A stretch of DNA of 19,077 bases from an uncultured Acetatifactor sp. (GCA_910589035.1 CAJUSI010000034.1:1-19077); one strand, 5' to 3'; shown: positions 7,853-14,756, counted from the first letter of the stretch. Program-made: numbers and translations. The notes: generated by a model from the sequence alone, not told the origin.

Positions 7853-9207
7853 TGAATAAGGATTTGACGGAGGGAAAACCGGCGAAAGTGCTGTGGGGGT
7901 TCTGCCTTCCTCTATTTGGAAGCATTATTTTTCAACAGCTGTATAATATAGCGGACAGCCTGGTGGCAGGAAAATTCATCGGAGAAAATGCATTGGCGGC
8001 GGTGGGCAATAGTTATGAAATCACTTTGATTTTCATTGCGTTTGCCTTCGGGTGCAATATGGGCTGCTCCGTTATCGTATCCCAGCTGTTCGGAGCAAAG
8101 GATTACGGTAAAATGAAAAGCGCCGTGTCCACAGCCTGTATTTTCAGCGCGCTGCTCTGCGCCGTGCTGATGATTGCCGGTATCCTGGGCTGTGCCCCGC
8201 TGCTTCGGCTGATTCGGACACCTCAGGAAGTGTTCCCGGACTCACAATTATACCTGGATATTTATATCTGGGGGCTGCCCTTTGTGTTTTTCTACAATAT
8301 TGCCACAGGGATTTTCTCCGCTCTGGGAGATTCCAGAACGCCGTTCTGCTTTCTGGCCGTATCCTCCAGCGCCAATATTGCTGTGGACATCCTGTTTGTA
8401 AAGGCATTTCACATGGGGGTGGCAGGGGTTGCATGGGCCACCTTTCTATGCCAGGGAATCAGCTGTGTCCTGGCTGTTGCGGCCGTATGGGGAAGGCTTC
8501 AGAAAATCCGGACCGGGAAAAAGGAGGCTCTCTTTGACGCAGGGCTTTTGAAGAAAATCCTGCTGATCGCAGTTCCAAGCATTTTACAGCAGAGCTTTGT
8601 TTCCGTGGGGAATATTCTGATTCAGGGGGTCATCAACGGATTCGGGCCCTCTGTTATGGCGGGTTATTCCGCTGCGGTGAAGCTGAATAATATGGTCATT
8701 ACCTCCTTTACCACGATTGGCAACGGAATCTCCAATTTCTCCGCGCAGAATCTGGGGGCCAATAAATACGGGCGCATTAGAGAAGGGTTTCGGGCCGGAA
8801 TCAAAATGGTATGGTGTCTTTGCATTCCCTTCTGCGCCCTTTATATTTTCTTCGGAAGATACCTGCTCCTGCTGTTTATGGAGAGCGATTCCGCCGCGGC
8901 GCTGATGACCGGCAGGCAGTTCCTGTGGATATTATCCCCCTTCTATTTTATCGTTTCGGCCAAACTGGTGGCGGACGGCATCCTCAGGGGTGTAAGCGCC
9001 ATGCGCCAGTTTATGACGGCTACCTTCATTGACCTTGTTCTGCGGGTGGTTTTGGCCTTTGTACTTTCGGACTGGACCGGCTCGGCCCTGGGGATCTGGA
9101 GCGCGTGGCCCATAGGCTGGGGGATTGCAATGGGGGTTTCCGTGTACTTTTACAGGAAGGAGTACGGAAAACTTGCGGAGGACGGACTGCGCACGGGAAT
9201 CCATTAG
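7852..9207 (+). CDS. MATE family multidrug/cation antiporter
   Basis: The 451-residue integral membrane protein has the layout of MATE efflux proteins: two repeated six-helix halves with strongly hydrophobic segments throughout. Family-typical stretches include LPLFGSIIFQQLYNIADSLV, NALAAVGNSYE, GCSVIVSQLFGAKDY and a matching second half with QQSFVSVGNILIQGVINGFG. Such proteins export organic cations or drugs using Na+ or H+ gradients; the substrate here cannot be read from sequence. The start is ATG 7852, whose A is the last base of the upstream TGA (TGATG). A GGGGAGGATG ribosome binding site lies inside the upstream gene. Translation is therefore probably coupled to the J-like/TPR gene. An in-frame TTG at 7849 is less likely. 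No terminator with a U-run is visible before the next promoter. Confidence 0.93.
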   Translation: MNKDLTEGKPAKVLWGFCLPLFGSIIFQQLYNIADSLVAGKFIGENALAAVGNSYEITLIFIAFAFGCNMGCSVIVSQLFGAKDYGKMKSAVSTACIFSALLCAVLMIAGILGCAPLLRLIRTPQEVFPDSQLYLDIYIWGLPFVFFYNIATGIFSALGDSRTPFCFLAVSSSANIAVDILFVKAFHMGVAGVAWATFLCQGISCVLAVAAVWGRLQKIRTGKKEALFDAGLLKKILLIAVPSILQQSFVSVGNILIQGVINGFGPSVMAGYSAAVKLNNMVITSFTTIGNGISNFSAQNLGANKYGRIREGFRAGIKMVWCLCIPFCALYIFFGRYLLLLFMESDSAAALMTGRQFLWILSPFYFIVSAKLVADGILRGVSAMRQFMTATFIDLVLRVVLAFVLSDWTGSALGIWSAWPIGWGIAMGVSVYFYRKEYGKLAEDGLRTGIH

Positions 9208-9259
9208 ACATTTCACAGGGAATGCTTCACAGCGAAATTCTTCCAAATTTACTTTTATC

Positions 9260-9288
9260 GTGAATTTACAGAAAAATTGTGATATAAT
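9260..9288 (+). promoter_or_regulatory. extended -10 promoter for the hscC-like gene
   Basis: TATAAT at 9283-9288 is preceded by TGA (TGnTATAAT, extended -10). The -35 position (9260-9265, GTGAAT) is poor. Predicted start near 9295 gives a leader of about 190 nt. No CIRCE inverted repeat (TTAGCACTC-N9-GAGTGCTAA) is present, so HrcA control is not indicated. Confidence 0.65.
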
Positions 9289-9305
9289 GTCCGCAAAGAG
9301 CAGAG

Positions 9306-9363
9306 CCAGGTGGCCGAGAACCAGATGTCACTTACTTGGGCAGACGGTTATTCGGCCATTTGG
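9306..9363 (+). promoter_or_regulatory. long hairpin in the hscC 5' leader
   Basis: CCAGGTGGCCGA (9306-9317) pairs with TCGGCCATTTGG (9352-9363), 12 consecutive pairs including two G-U. Inside it AACC (9319-9322) can pair with GGTT (9346-9349). No U-run follows, so it is not an intrinsic terminator. It does not match any riboswitch class I can recall. The rest of the leader (9364-9477) shows only weak short stems. Confidence 0.5.
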
Positions 9364-9487
9364 TGAACGAAGGGAAGAGATTGCTTCGCAGACTTTGGAA
9401 AATCAAAGGTTTTTCAGGGCCTTGCCCGGGAATTTCGGATAAACATTACGGATTTGCCGGTTTTACGGATTTTATACGGAGGTAAGA

Positions 9488-11176
9488 ATGACAGTAGGAA
9501 TTGACTTGGGTACCACCAATAGTCTGGTCGCATATTTTACGGAAGAGGGGCCGAAGATCATCCCCAACAGACTGGGGAAAAACCTGACTCCGTCTGTGGT
9601 AAGCGTGGACGGGGAGGGAAATGTGTATGTGGGAGAGACGGCCAGGGAGCGGATGAGCCTCTATCCCGATACCGTGGCGCAGACCTTTAAGCGGAGTATG
9701 GGAACGGAACGGGACTACATACTGAGCGGGAAGCATTTTAAGCCGGAAGAGCTTTCCAGTCTGGTATTGCGGGCTTTGAAGGAGGATGCGGAGAGCTTCC
9801 TTGGGGAGGAAGTGACGGAAGCCGTCATCAGCGTTCCGGCCTATTTTGACGATAAGAGGAGAAAGGCCACGAAGCGCGCCGGAGAGCTGGCGGGCTTAAA
9901 GGTGGAGCGCATGATTTCCGAGCCTACCGCGGCGGCGGTGGCTTATGGGCTGTACGATAAAACAAGGGATACAAGATTTCTGGTCTTTGATCTGGGGGGA
10001 GGTACCTTCGATGTGTCCATCCTGGAGCTGTACCACAATATCCTGGAGGTCCGCGCCGTGGCCGGAGACAATTACCTGGGCGGGGAGGATTTCACGGAGG
10101 TGATGGCAAAGCTTTACCTCCAGAAGGCAAAGCTTCAGCTGCAGAATCTCTCCGAAAAGGAGCAGGCCCGCCTGTTCCGGGAGGCGGAGAAGGCAAAATG
10201 CGCCATGAACGATGCCGATAAGGCGACGATCCGTTTCCTGTATAAGGAGGAACCCCTGGAGCAGCAGATTACATACCGGGAATATGAGGAGGCCTGCGAG
10301 GAGCTTCTCATGAAAATCCGGGAGCCCGTGAAGAAAAGCCTGGCGGATGCGGGGCTGAAGCTTTCGGATATCGACGAGGTGCTGCTCATCGGAGGGGCCA
10401 CCCGGCTGAATATCGTCCGGGATTTCCTGATCCGGCTCTTCCGGAAATTCCCGGATACGAAGATGAATCCGGACGAAACCGTGGCGCTGGGGGCTGCGGT
10501 GCAGGCGGCCATGAAGGAGCGCAGGGAAGAGGTGAAGGAGGTCATCTTAACGGATGTGTGTTCCTTTACCCTGGGCACCGAGGTGGTGGTGGAGTACGAG
10601 GAAGGCAAATACGAGGACGGCAGATTCTGCCCCATTATCGAGCGAAATACCGTGATTCCCGCCAGTCACACGGAGCGCCTTTACACGGTCAGGGATAACC
10701 AGACCAGAGTGCGGGTCAGGGTACTCCAGGGGGAGAGCCGCTTTGCCAGGAACAATCTCTTCCTGGGGGAGCTGGAGGTGGAGATTCCAAAAGGCCCCAG
10801 GGGCCGGGAGTCCGTGGATGTGACTTATACCTACGACATCAATTCCCTGCTGGAGGTGGAAGTCACCGTGGTGTCCACGGGGGAGACCCGGAAGATGATC
10901 ATTAAGGGCCAGGATAACCAGATGACGGAGGAAGAGGTAAGGAAGCGCATGGAAGAGCTTGCCTACCTGAAGATCCAGCCCAGGGATTATGAGGAGAACC
11001 GACTGGTTCTGCTGCGGGCGGAGCGCATGTACGAGGAATCCCTGGGGGATCGGAGGCGGATGCTGGACCGGCAGATCACGGCTTTTGAGACGGCGCTGAA
11101 GACCGGCGACCACAGTGAGATCATGGATGCCAGGGAGGCGCTCATCGAGGCGATGGAAGAGGAAGACGGAGAGTGA
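9488..11176 (+). CDS. hscC: Hsp70 family chaperone, HscC type
   Basis: ATP-dependent Hsp70 chaperone of 562 residues, shorter than DnaK (about 610-640) and close to E. coli HscC. Nucleotide-binding motifs: phosphate loop 1 GIDLGTTNS at 4-12, SEPTAAAVAYG at 144-154, phosphate loop 2 DLGGGTFDV at 168-176, and adenosine motif IGGATR at 301-306. The interdomain linker EVILTDVCSFTLG (351-363) matches the HscC-like form, not DnaK's hydrophobic DLLLLDV type. The substrate-binding beta domain runs to about 505 and the helical lid is short, ending in acidic EEEDGE with no EEVD-like tail. GGAGG at 9478-9482 supports ATG 9488. There is no grpE or dnaJ beside it; the J-like/TPR gene two positions upstream is the likely partner. 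HscC specificity is inferred from recalled similarity. Confidence 0.92.
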   Translation: MTVGIDLGTTNSLVAYFTEEGPKIIPNRLGKNLTPSVVSVDGEGNVYVGETARERMSLYPDTVAQTFKRSMGTERDYILSGKHFKPEELSSLVLRALKEDAESFLGEEVTEAVISVPAYFDDKRRKATKRAGELAGLKVERMISEPTAAAVAYGLYDKTRDTRFLVFDLGGGTFDVSILELYHNILEVRAVAGDNYLGGEDFTEVMAKLYLQKAKLQLQNLSEKEQARLFREAEKAKCAMNDADKATIRFLYKEEPLEQQITYREYEEACEELLMKIREPVKKSLADAGLKLSDIDEVLLIGGATRLNIVRDFLIRLFRKFPDTKMNPDETVALGAAVQAAMKERREEVKEVILTDVCSFTLGTEVVVEYEEGKYEDGRFCPIIERNTVIPASHTERLYTVRDNQTRVRVRVLQGESRFARNNLFLGELEVEIPKGPRGRESVDVTYTYDINSLLEVEVTVVSTGETRKMIIKGQDNQMTEEEVRKRMEELAYLKIQPRDYEENRLVLLRAERMYEESLGDRRRMLDRQITAFETALKTGDHSEIMDAREALIEAMEEEDGE

Positions 11177-11192
11177 GGCTGGCTGTTTTTGT

Positions 11193-11276
11193 GTGAGGCA
11201 GGCCCTGGAGCCGGGGGCGGATGCTTTTGTGGCAAAGCCCTTCCAGGAGCAGTGCCTGCTGGAGCGGATTGGACGA
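11193..11276 (+). pseudogene. remnant of a response-regulator receiver domain (C-terminal end)
   Basis: In a frame different from hscC, this stretch reads VRQALEPGADAFVAKPFQEQ, then CLLERIGR. It matches the end of receiver domains: alpha4, the AGAD turn, the conserved Lys-Pro pair after beta5, and the start of alpha5. No start codon context, no phospho-acceptor Asp region and no downstream domain exist here, so it would be a decayed fragment. It is short enough that chance resemblance remains possible. Confidence 0.4.
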
Positions 11277-11308
11277 AGGGGAGGATATTTTAGGAAAAAG
11301 TGTTTTAT

Positions 11309-11336
11309 TTGCACTTTCCGGAAAATATGCTATACT
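11309..11336 (+). promoter_or_regulatory. sigma-A promoter of the two-component operon
   Basis: TTGCAC (11309-11314), 16-nt spacer, TATACT (11331-11336) preceded by TGC, an extended -10. Predicted start near 11343 leaves a leader of about 275 nt before the regulator gene. The leader contains a 6-bp hairpin (CAGGGG 11390-11395, CCCCTG 11400-11405). No LytTR-type direct repeats were seen upstream of it. Confidence 0.75.
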
Positions 11337-11456
11337 GAAAACAGGGCTTCCCTATAGTGAAATACTTTCATACAAGGTGGTGCATCTGGCAGGGGCTTTC
11401 CCCTGGTCATAAAGAAGACACTGTCCTATGTTAAGCCAGGTGTTCTGGCGCAGGAG

Positions 11457-11621
11457 ATGGCGCTCTTGAGGGCATGGCGCCCCGGTTACCCGGCATGCGG
11501 ACGCCTTCGGGAGGACCCGGAGAGACAGGCCGGTGGAAGAGGGATGCCTGTGACAAATTGCAGTAAGGAATTGTTGAAAAATAGCTTAGTTGGGTTCCGG
11601 CCTGAGGAAAACAAGAAATGA
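11457..11621 (+). CDS. possible 54-codon leader ORF overlapping the regulator start
   Basis: An ATG at 11457 opens 54 codons (MALLRAWRPGYPACGRLRED..., basic and Gly-rich N-terminus, ending GFRPEENKK). The stop TGA (11619-11621) overlaps the regulator ATG (11618-11620) as ATGA. AGGAG lies immediately before the ATG, too close to be a good ribosome binding site. An internal ATG at 11544 is an alternative start. No homology is recognised. The main evidence is the exact stop/start overlap and the position in a long leader. Confidence 0.3.
   Translation: MALLRAWRPGYPACGRLREDPERQAGGRGMPVTNCSKELLKNSLVGFRPEENKK
11526..11604 (+). promoter_or_regulatory. leader stem ending at the regulator ribosome binding site
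   Basis: CAGGCCGG (11526-11533) is perfectly complementary to CCGGCCTG (11597-11604). The right arm ends on the first base of the GAGGA Shine-Dalgarno (11604-11608) of the response regulator. The stem encloses 63 nt and lies inside the 54-codon leader ORF, so ribosomes on that ORF would open it. Confidence 0.4.
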
Positions 11622-12355
11622 AAATTGCGGTGATCGAGGACGAGAAATCACACAGGGATCTGCTGGTCTCCTGGCTGGAGAGCTGGGGCGGAAAAAAGGA
11701 CAAAAGCCTGGCCATCCGCCTCTTTGGCAGTGCCGAGAGCTTCCTCTTTGCGTATGAGGAGGAGAAGGATTTCGACCTGCTGTTTCTGGATATTCAGATG
11801 GAGGGCATGGACGGCATGGAGCTGGCGCGCAAGATCAGGGAGAAGGACAGGGACATAGTGATCGTCTTTACCACGGGAATCAGCGACTACCTGGAGGAAG
11901 GCTATGAGGTGGAGGCGCTGTACTATCTGATCAAGCCTTTGAGCGCGGAAAAAGTGGAAAAATGCATGGAGAAGGCTGCCGCCCGCAGGAGGCAGGAGCG
12001 CTTTGTGACCCTGCATACTGCGGCAGAGACGCTGAAGATAGGGGAAGAGAGCATCAATTATGTGGAAGCCAGGGGACGGGGCTGCTGTATCGGCAGGGTG
12101 CGCGAGCCCGGCGAGCTGGAGGTGCGGGAGAGCCTGGGGGAGCTGGAGCAGATGCTGGAGGCCGGAGAATTCATGAAATGCCACCGGTCTTATCTGTGCC
12201 GTATCGGCAATATCCACCACATCGGGAAGGAAGAAATTTTCTTTGACGATGGAAGCAGTGTGCCTGTGAGCAGGAGGCTCTATCAGCAGGTGAACCGGAA
12301 TTTCATCGCCTATTTCAAAGGAAAATTCAATGGAAAAATTCCCTGTTCCAGATGA
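11618..12355 (+). CDS. LytTR-family response regulator
   Basis: Transcription regulator of 245 residues (AgrA/VirR/LytR type). The receiver domain (1 to about 120) has acidic pair E7-D8, phospho-acceptor D58 in LLFLDIQMEGMDG, T85 in VFTTG and K106 in YLIKPL. The LytTR DNA-binding domain occupies about 128-236, with FVTLHTAAETLKIGEESINY, then MKCHRSYLCRIGNI and SVPVSRRLYQQV, all typical of the fold. GAGGA at 11604-11608 sets ATG 11618. It lies first in an operon with a small lipoprotein and a GHKL histidine kinase, which should phosphorylate D58. LytTR proteins bind pairs of short direct repeats about two helical turns apart. A matching pair is found at 14697-14728 before the ABC exporter genes, so these are probable targets. 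Confidence 0.95.
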   Translation: MKIAVIEDEKSHRDLLVSWLESWGGKKDKSLAIRLFGSAESFLFAYEEEKDFDLLFLDIQMEGMDGMELARKIREKDRDIVIVFTTGISDYLEEGYEVEALYYLIKPLSAEKVEKCMEKAAARRRQERFVTLHTAAETLKIGEESINYVEARGRGCCIGRVREPGELEVRESLGELEQMLEAGEFMKCHRSYLCRIGNIHHIGKEEIFFDDGSSVPVSRRLYQQVNRNFIAYFKGKFNGKIPCSR

Positions 12356-12449
12356 CTTGCCTAATTGGCAGAAGGCCTGTTAAGGGATCTTTCAAAACGG
12401 AAGAGAGATTCCGGGAGTATATTATGAGAAAACGGAAGGGGGAATTCTT

Positions 12450-12833
12450 ATGAAAAAGGTTATAGGAATGGCGATAACAGCGCTCATACTGCTCAGCCTG
12501 CCGGGATGCTCTAAAGAAGAGCCGTCCGTGGTTAAGGTATATGAGGTGACCGATTCAGAGCTTGTGGAAGAATATTTGGAGAAGGATGAGCTGGTTACTT
12601 TTGTTCCATATTATGAAATGAGCGACGGCACCTGGAAAACAGAGAGGCATACATACCTGTATAGATTGGAAATTACCGGGAAAAAGCACAATGCCGCGAA
12701 GGAGAGCACATTTGTCTTTTTGAGCAACACAAAAGATATTACATTTGAGGAGGCATGGAGGGCAAGCGGAATAAGCAGTTATTCCGGCTCTTATTTCCCG
12801 GAAGAGGATGCCATATTCGTTGCCTGGAAATAA
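12450..12833 (+). CDS. small lipoprotein between regulator and kinase
   Basis: The 127-residue product has a lipoprotein signal peptide (MKKVIGMAITALILLSLPGC) with lipobox LPGC and the acylated cysteine at 20. The mature domain of about 107 residues is charged, with a central RHTYLYRLEITGK segment and a Trp-ended C-terminus (AWRASGISSYSGSYF...VAWK). No family is recognised. AAGGGGG lies 7 nt before ATG 12450. A 9-codon ORF with its own GGGAG site (12424-12453) overlaps this start as ATGA. The gene sits 94 nt after the regulator and 59 nt before the kinase, so all three are probably one transcript. Its extracellular location and the kinase's lack of a sensor domain make it a candidate sensory accessory or a target-related protein; this is inference. 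Confidence 0.82.
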   Translation: MKKVIGMAITALILLSLPGCSKEEPSVVKVYEVTDSELVEEYLEKDELVTFVPYYEMSDGTWKTERHTYLYRLEITGKKHNAAKESTFVFLSNTKDITFEEAWRASGISSYSGSYFPEEDAIFVAWK

Positions 12834-12892
12834 TATTTGCCGATGGATGTTTTCGGAAAGGGAGAAGATTTTCATATAGGTGGACAACGGAG

Positions 12893-13615
12893 ATGATGAT
12901 AGGACTGATACTGGCCGGAGCGGCATTGGCAGCTGCGGCCGTTGTGTTTGTTTCCCGTTATATTGCGGTGACCATGGATAAAAGGATTGCCCAGTATCAG
13001 GGCGATCTGGTACGGAAGCACTGCGAAGAGGTGGAAAATATGTACCGCGAGACCCGGGGCTGGCGGCATGATCTGAAGACCCATATCCAGACCATGAAGG
13101 CCCATCTGGCCCTGGCGGAATACGACAGGCTGGAGGATTACCTCAACGAGCTGGATTCGGATCTGGAGACGGTGGACAGGATTGTGAAGACGGGCAATGT
13201 GATGATCGACGCGCTGCTGAACAGCAGGATTTCCCTGGCCAGGTCCAAAGGAATCCAGGTGGAGGCCAGGGCCATTGTGCCCGCACAGCTTGCGGTATCG
13301 GAGGTGGATTTAAGCATCATCATCGGAAATCTGATGGACAACGCCATGGAGGCCTGCCTGAAGATAGAGGAGGAGGAGAAGCGCTTCCTGCGGGTCTATA
13401 TCGATGTGCTGAAAGGGCAGCTGTATATCTATGTCATCAATTCCGTGGAAGGAGACCGGAAGAAGGCTGGCAGGCTTTACCTTACAACCAAGGACAGCCG
13501 TGAGCACGGCTTTGGCCTGCTGCGCATGGACAGGGTGGTGGAGAAATACCACGGCTACCTGGACAGGCAGAACGAGGAAGGCGTGTTCGCCACGGAGGTG
13601 CTGCTGCCGCTGTAG
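12893..13615 (+). CDS. sensor histidine kinase, GHKL type, no extracellular sensor
   Basis: Histidine kinase of 240 residues, partner of the LytTR regulator upstream. Residues 3-24 form one hydrophobic membrane segment. A linker coiled region leads to the phospho-acceptor H59 in GWRHDLKTHI, of the kind seen in AgrC-like kinases. The ATPase domain has the N-box IIGNLMDNAMEAC (N146, N150) and a single G-box EHGFGLLRMDRVV (204-216), then EVLLPL at the end. AgrC-type kinases usually have five to seven membrane helices; here the whole input region is missing and almost nothing is outside the cell. Start: AGGTGG at 12878-12883 fits ATG 12893 (or the adjacent ATG 12896). The longer open frame from 12755 overlaps the lipoprotein gene and has no signal of being coding. 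It ends 6 bp from the convergent PHP gene. Confidence 0.92.
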   Translation: MMIGLILAGAALAAAAVVFVSRYIAVTMDKRIAQYQGDLVRKHCEEVENMYRETRGWRHDLKTHIQTMKAHLALAEYDRLEDYLNELDSDLETVDRIVKTGNVMIDALLNSRISLARSKGIQVEARAIVPAQLAVSEVDLSIIIGNLMDNAMEACLKIEEEEKRFLRVYIDVLKGQLYIYVINSVEGDRKKAGRLYLTTKDSREHGFGLLRMDRVVEKYHGYLDRQNEEGVFATEVLLPL

Positions 13616-13621
13616 CCTGTT

Positions 13622-14470
13622 TCACCGCAGCCTGAAAAATTCCGGCCTCCGCCCCTCAAAGACGCAGTAATACTGAAAGCCGCATTCCCCCAGAACCTCC
13701 GCCGCCCGGGCAAAATGCGCAGCGATATTTTTGCCGTCATGGGAGTCGGAGCCCACGGTGATGATCTCGCCCCCCAGCTCCCGATAGCGCTTCAGGATAT
13801 CCATGCAGGGGTGGAAATCATGCATGCCGCTTTTGATGCCCCCCGTGTTCAGTTCGATTCCTTTTTCTTTGGCCAGCAGCAGTTTCAGAATTTCGTCAAA
13901 AATATCCCTGTATTTATCATAAGAATACCCTTCATCCTGCCCGGGAGCATACCGCACCGCATAATCCAGGTGCCCGCACACATCGAAATCGGAATATTTC
14001 CTTATATTCTCCAGAATGGATTCGAAATACTCCCTCAGAGAAGCCTCCTTGCTCCGCCCGTCGAAAAATCCGGGATAATAGGGATCCTTTCCATGGCATA
14101 TATGGGTGGAGCCGATAATAAAGTCGAAATCATGGGATTTGGCGTAAACCCCATTCCGGCCGGCGGTCTCCGGCTGCAGCCCCAGTTCCACGCCGAAAAG
14201 CAGACGGATTTTGTCCGCATACTTTTCTCTTAGATTTGCCAGGGTACAGAGATAGGAATCCGTATTCAGCAGAAAAGTATCCGCCGGCAGACAGGGGGAT
14301 TCCGGATAGTCGAAATCATTGTGTTCCGTAAAGCATATGATTTTCAGCCCCTGGGCAATCCCCTGCAGGATCATATCCTCCATGGCAGTATGGGAATCCC
14401 CCGAAAAGGAGGAATGCAGGTGGCAGTCGGATATTATTGAATTGATTGGATGTAAGTTTCTATTTACCAA
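13622..14470 (-). CDS. PHP-domain phosphoesterase, histidinol-phosphatase (HisJ/HisK) family
   Basis: Metal-dependent phosphatase of 282 residues. Family members of this length include the histidinol-phosphatase of histidine synthesis. Metal ligands of the PHP barrel are visible: H17 and H19 in SDCHLHSSFSGDS, H50 in FTEHND, E95 in GVELGL, H123 and H126 in IIGSTHICHGKD, H167 in CGHLDYAVRYAP, and D242/H244 in GSDSHDG. No other his gene is nearby, so the substrate is uncertain and no symbol is given. Start: TTG 14470 is the only candidate keeping the first His motif. An AAAAGG lies about 10 nt upstream on this strand; the first ATG (residue 30) would delete H17 and H19. It is transcribed towards the kinase gene and away from the ABC genes. 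Confidence 0.9.
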   Translation of the reverse strand: MVNRNLHPINSIISDCHLHSSFSGDSHTAMEDMILQGIAQGLKIICFTEHNDFDYPESPCLPADTFLLNTDSYLCTLANLREKYADKIRLLFGVELGLQPETAGRNGVYAKSHDFDFIIGSTHICHGKDPYYPGFFDGRSKEASLREYFESILENIRKYSDFDVCGHLDYAVRYAPGQDEGYSYDKYRDIFDEILKLLLAKEKGIELNTGGIKSGMHDFHPCMDILKRYRELGGEIITVGSDSHDGKNIAAHFARAAEVLGECGFQYYCVFEGRRPEFFRLR

Positions 14471-14642
14471 TATTGTTTTACCTTTTCACTGGATTCAATT
14501 TCAGACAACTGGAATTCCGGCATCCGACATTTCCCTTGGGGCGATTAAACTCACATGGTAGTCAGGGGCATGCGCAGAAATTACGCTGTCAACACCGAAA
14601 TACATTTATTTCAGGGAGAGCGGCGCATCTTTGTCAGACAAC

Positions 14643-14671
14643 AGTATACTCTGAAAAAAAGTTTTTCTCAA
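14643..14671 (-). promoter_or_regulatory. sigma-A promoter for the PHP gene, with a palindrome at the start site
   Basis: Read on the minus strand: TTGAGA (14671-14666), 17-nt spacer, TATACT (14648-14643). Predicted start is near 14636, inside a perfect palindrome TTGTC-A-GACAA (14631-14641) that could be an operator. The leader to the TTG start is about 165 nt and shows nothing else I can name. Confidence 0.6.
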
Positions 14672-14696
14672 TAGCTTTTTCAAATCTTCTATTCCC

Positions 14697-14728
14697 AACC
14701 ATTCATGTCTCCCAGAAACCGTTCATGT
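14697..14728 (+). promoter_or_regulatory. LytTR-type direct repeat pair upstream of the ABC exporter genes
   Basis: AACCATTCATGT (14697-14708) and AACCGTTCATGT (14717-14728) match at 11 of 12 positions, with starts exactly 20 bp apart, about two helical turns. LytTR regulators are known to bind such paired direct repeats just upstream of a weak -35, and ACC(A/G)TTCA resembles sites of the bacteriocin-type regulators. The second copy ends 8 bp before the -35 position of the promoter at 14757-14765. Confidence 0.6.
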
Positions 14729-14756
14729 AAAAAGCCCCCCTTTCGGAAATAATTTA

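Noticed and set aside
9208..9487. CIRCE or T-box element before the Hsp70 gene
   Set aside because: Neither the CIRCE inverted repeat nor T-box sequence was found.
12755..12892. Longer N-terminus for the histidine kinase
   Set aside because: Overlaps the lipoprotein gene; AGGTGG at 12878 and a membrane helix directly after ATG 12893 support the shorter form.
13715..14233. 172-codon plus-strand ORF inside the PHP gene
   Set aside because: The minus strand encodes all PHP metal motifs; this frame has none.
14587..14592. Perfect TTGACA on the minus strand as the PHP promoter -35
   Set aside because: No -10-like sequence 15-19 bp downstream; the pair at 14643-14671 is far better.
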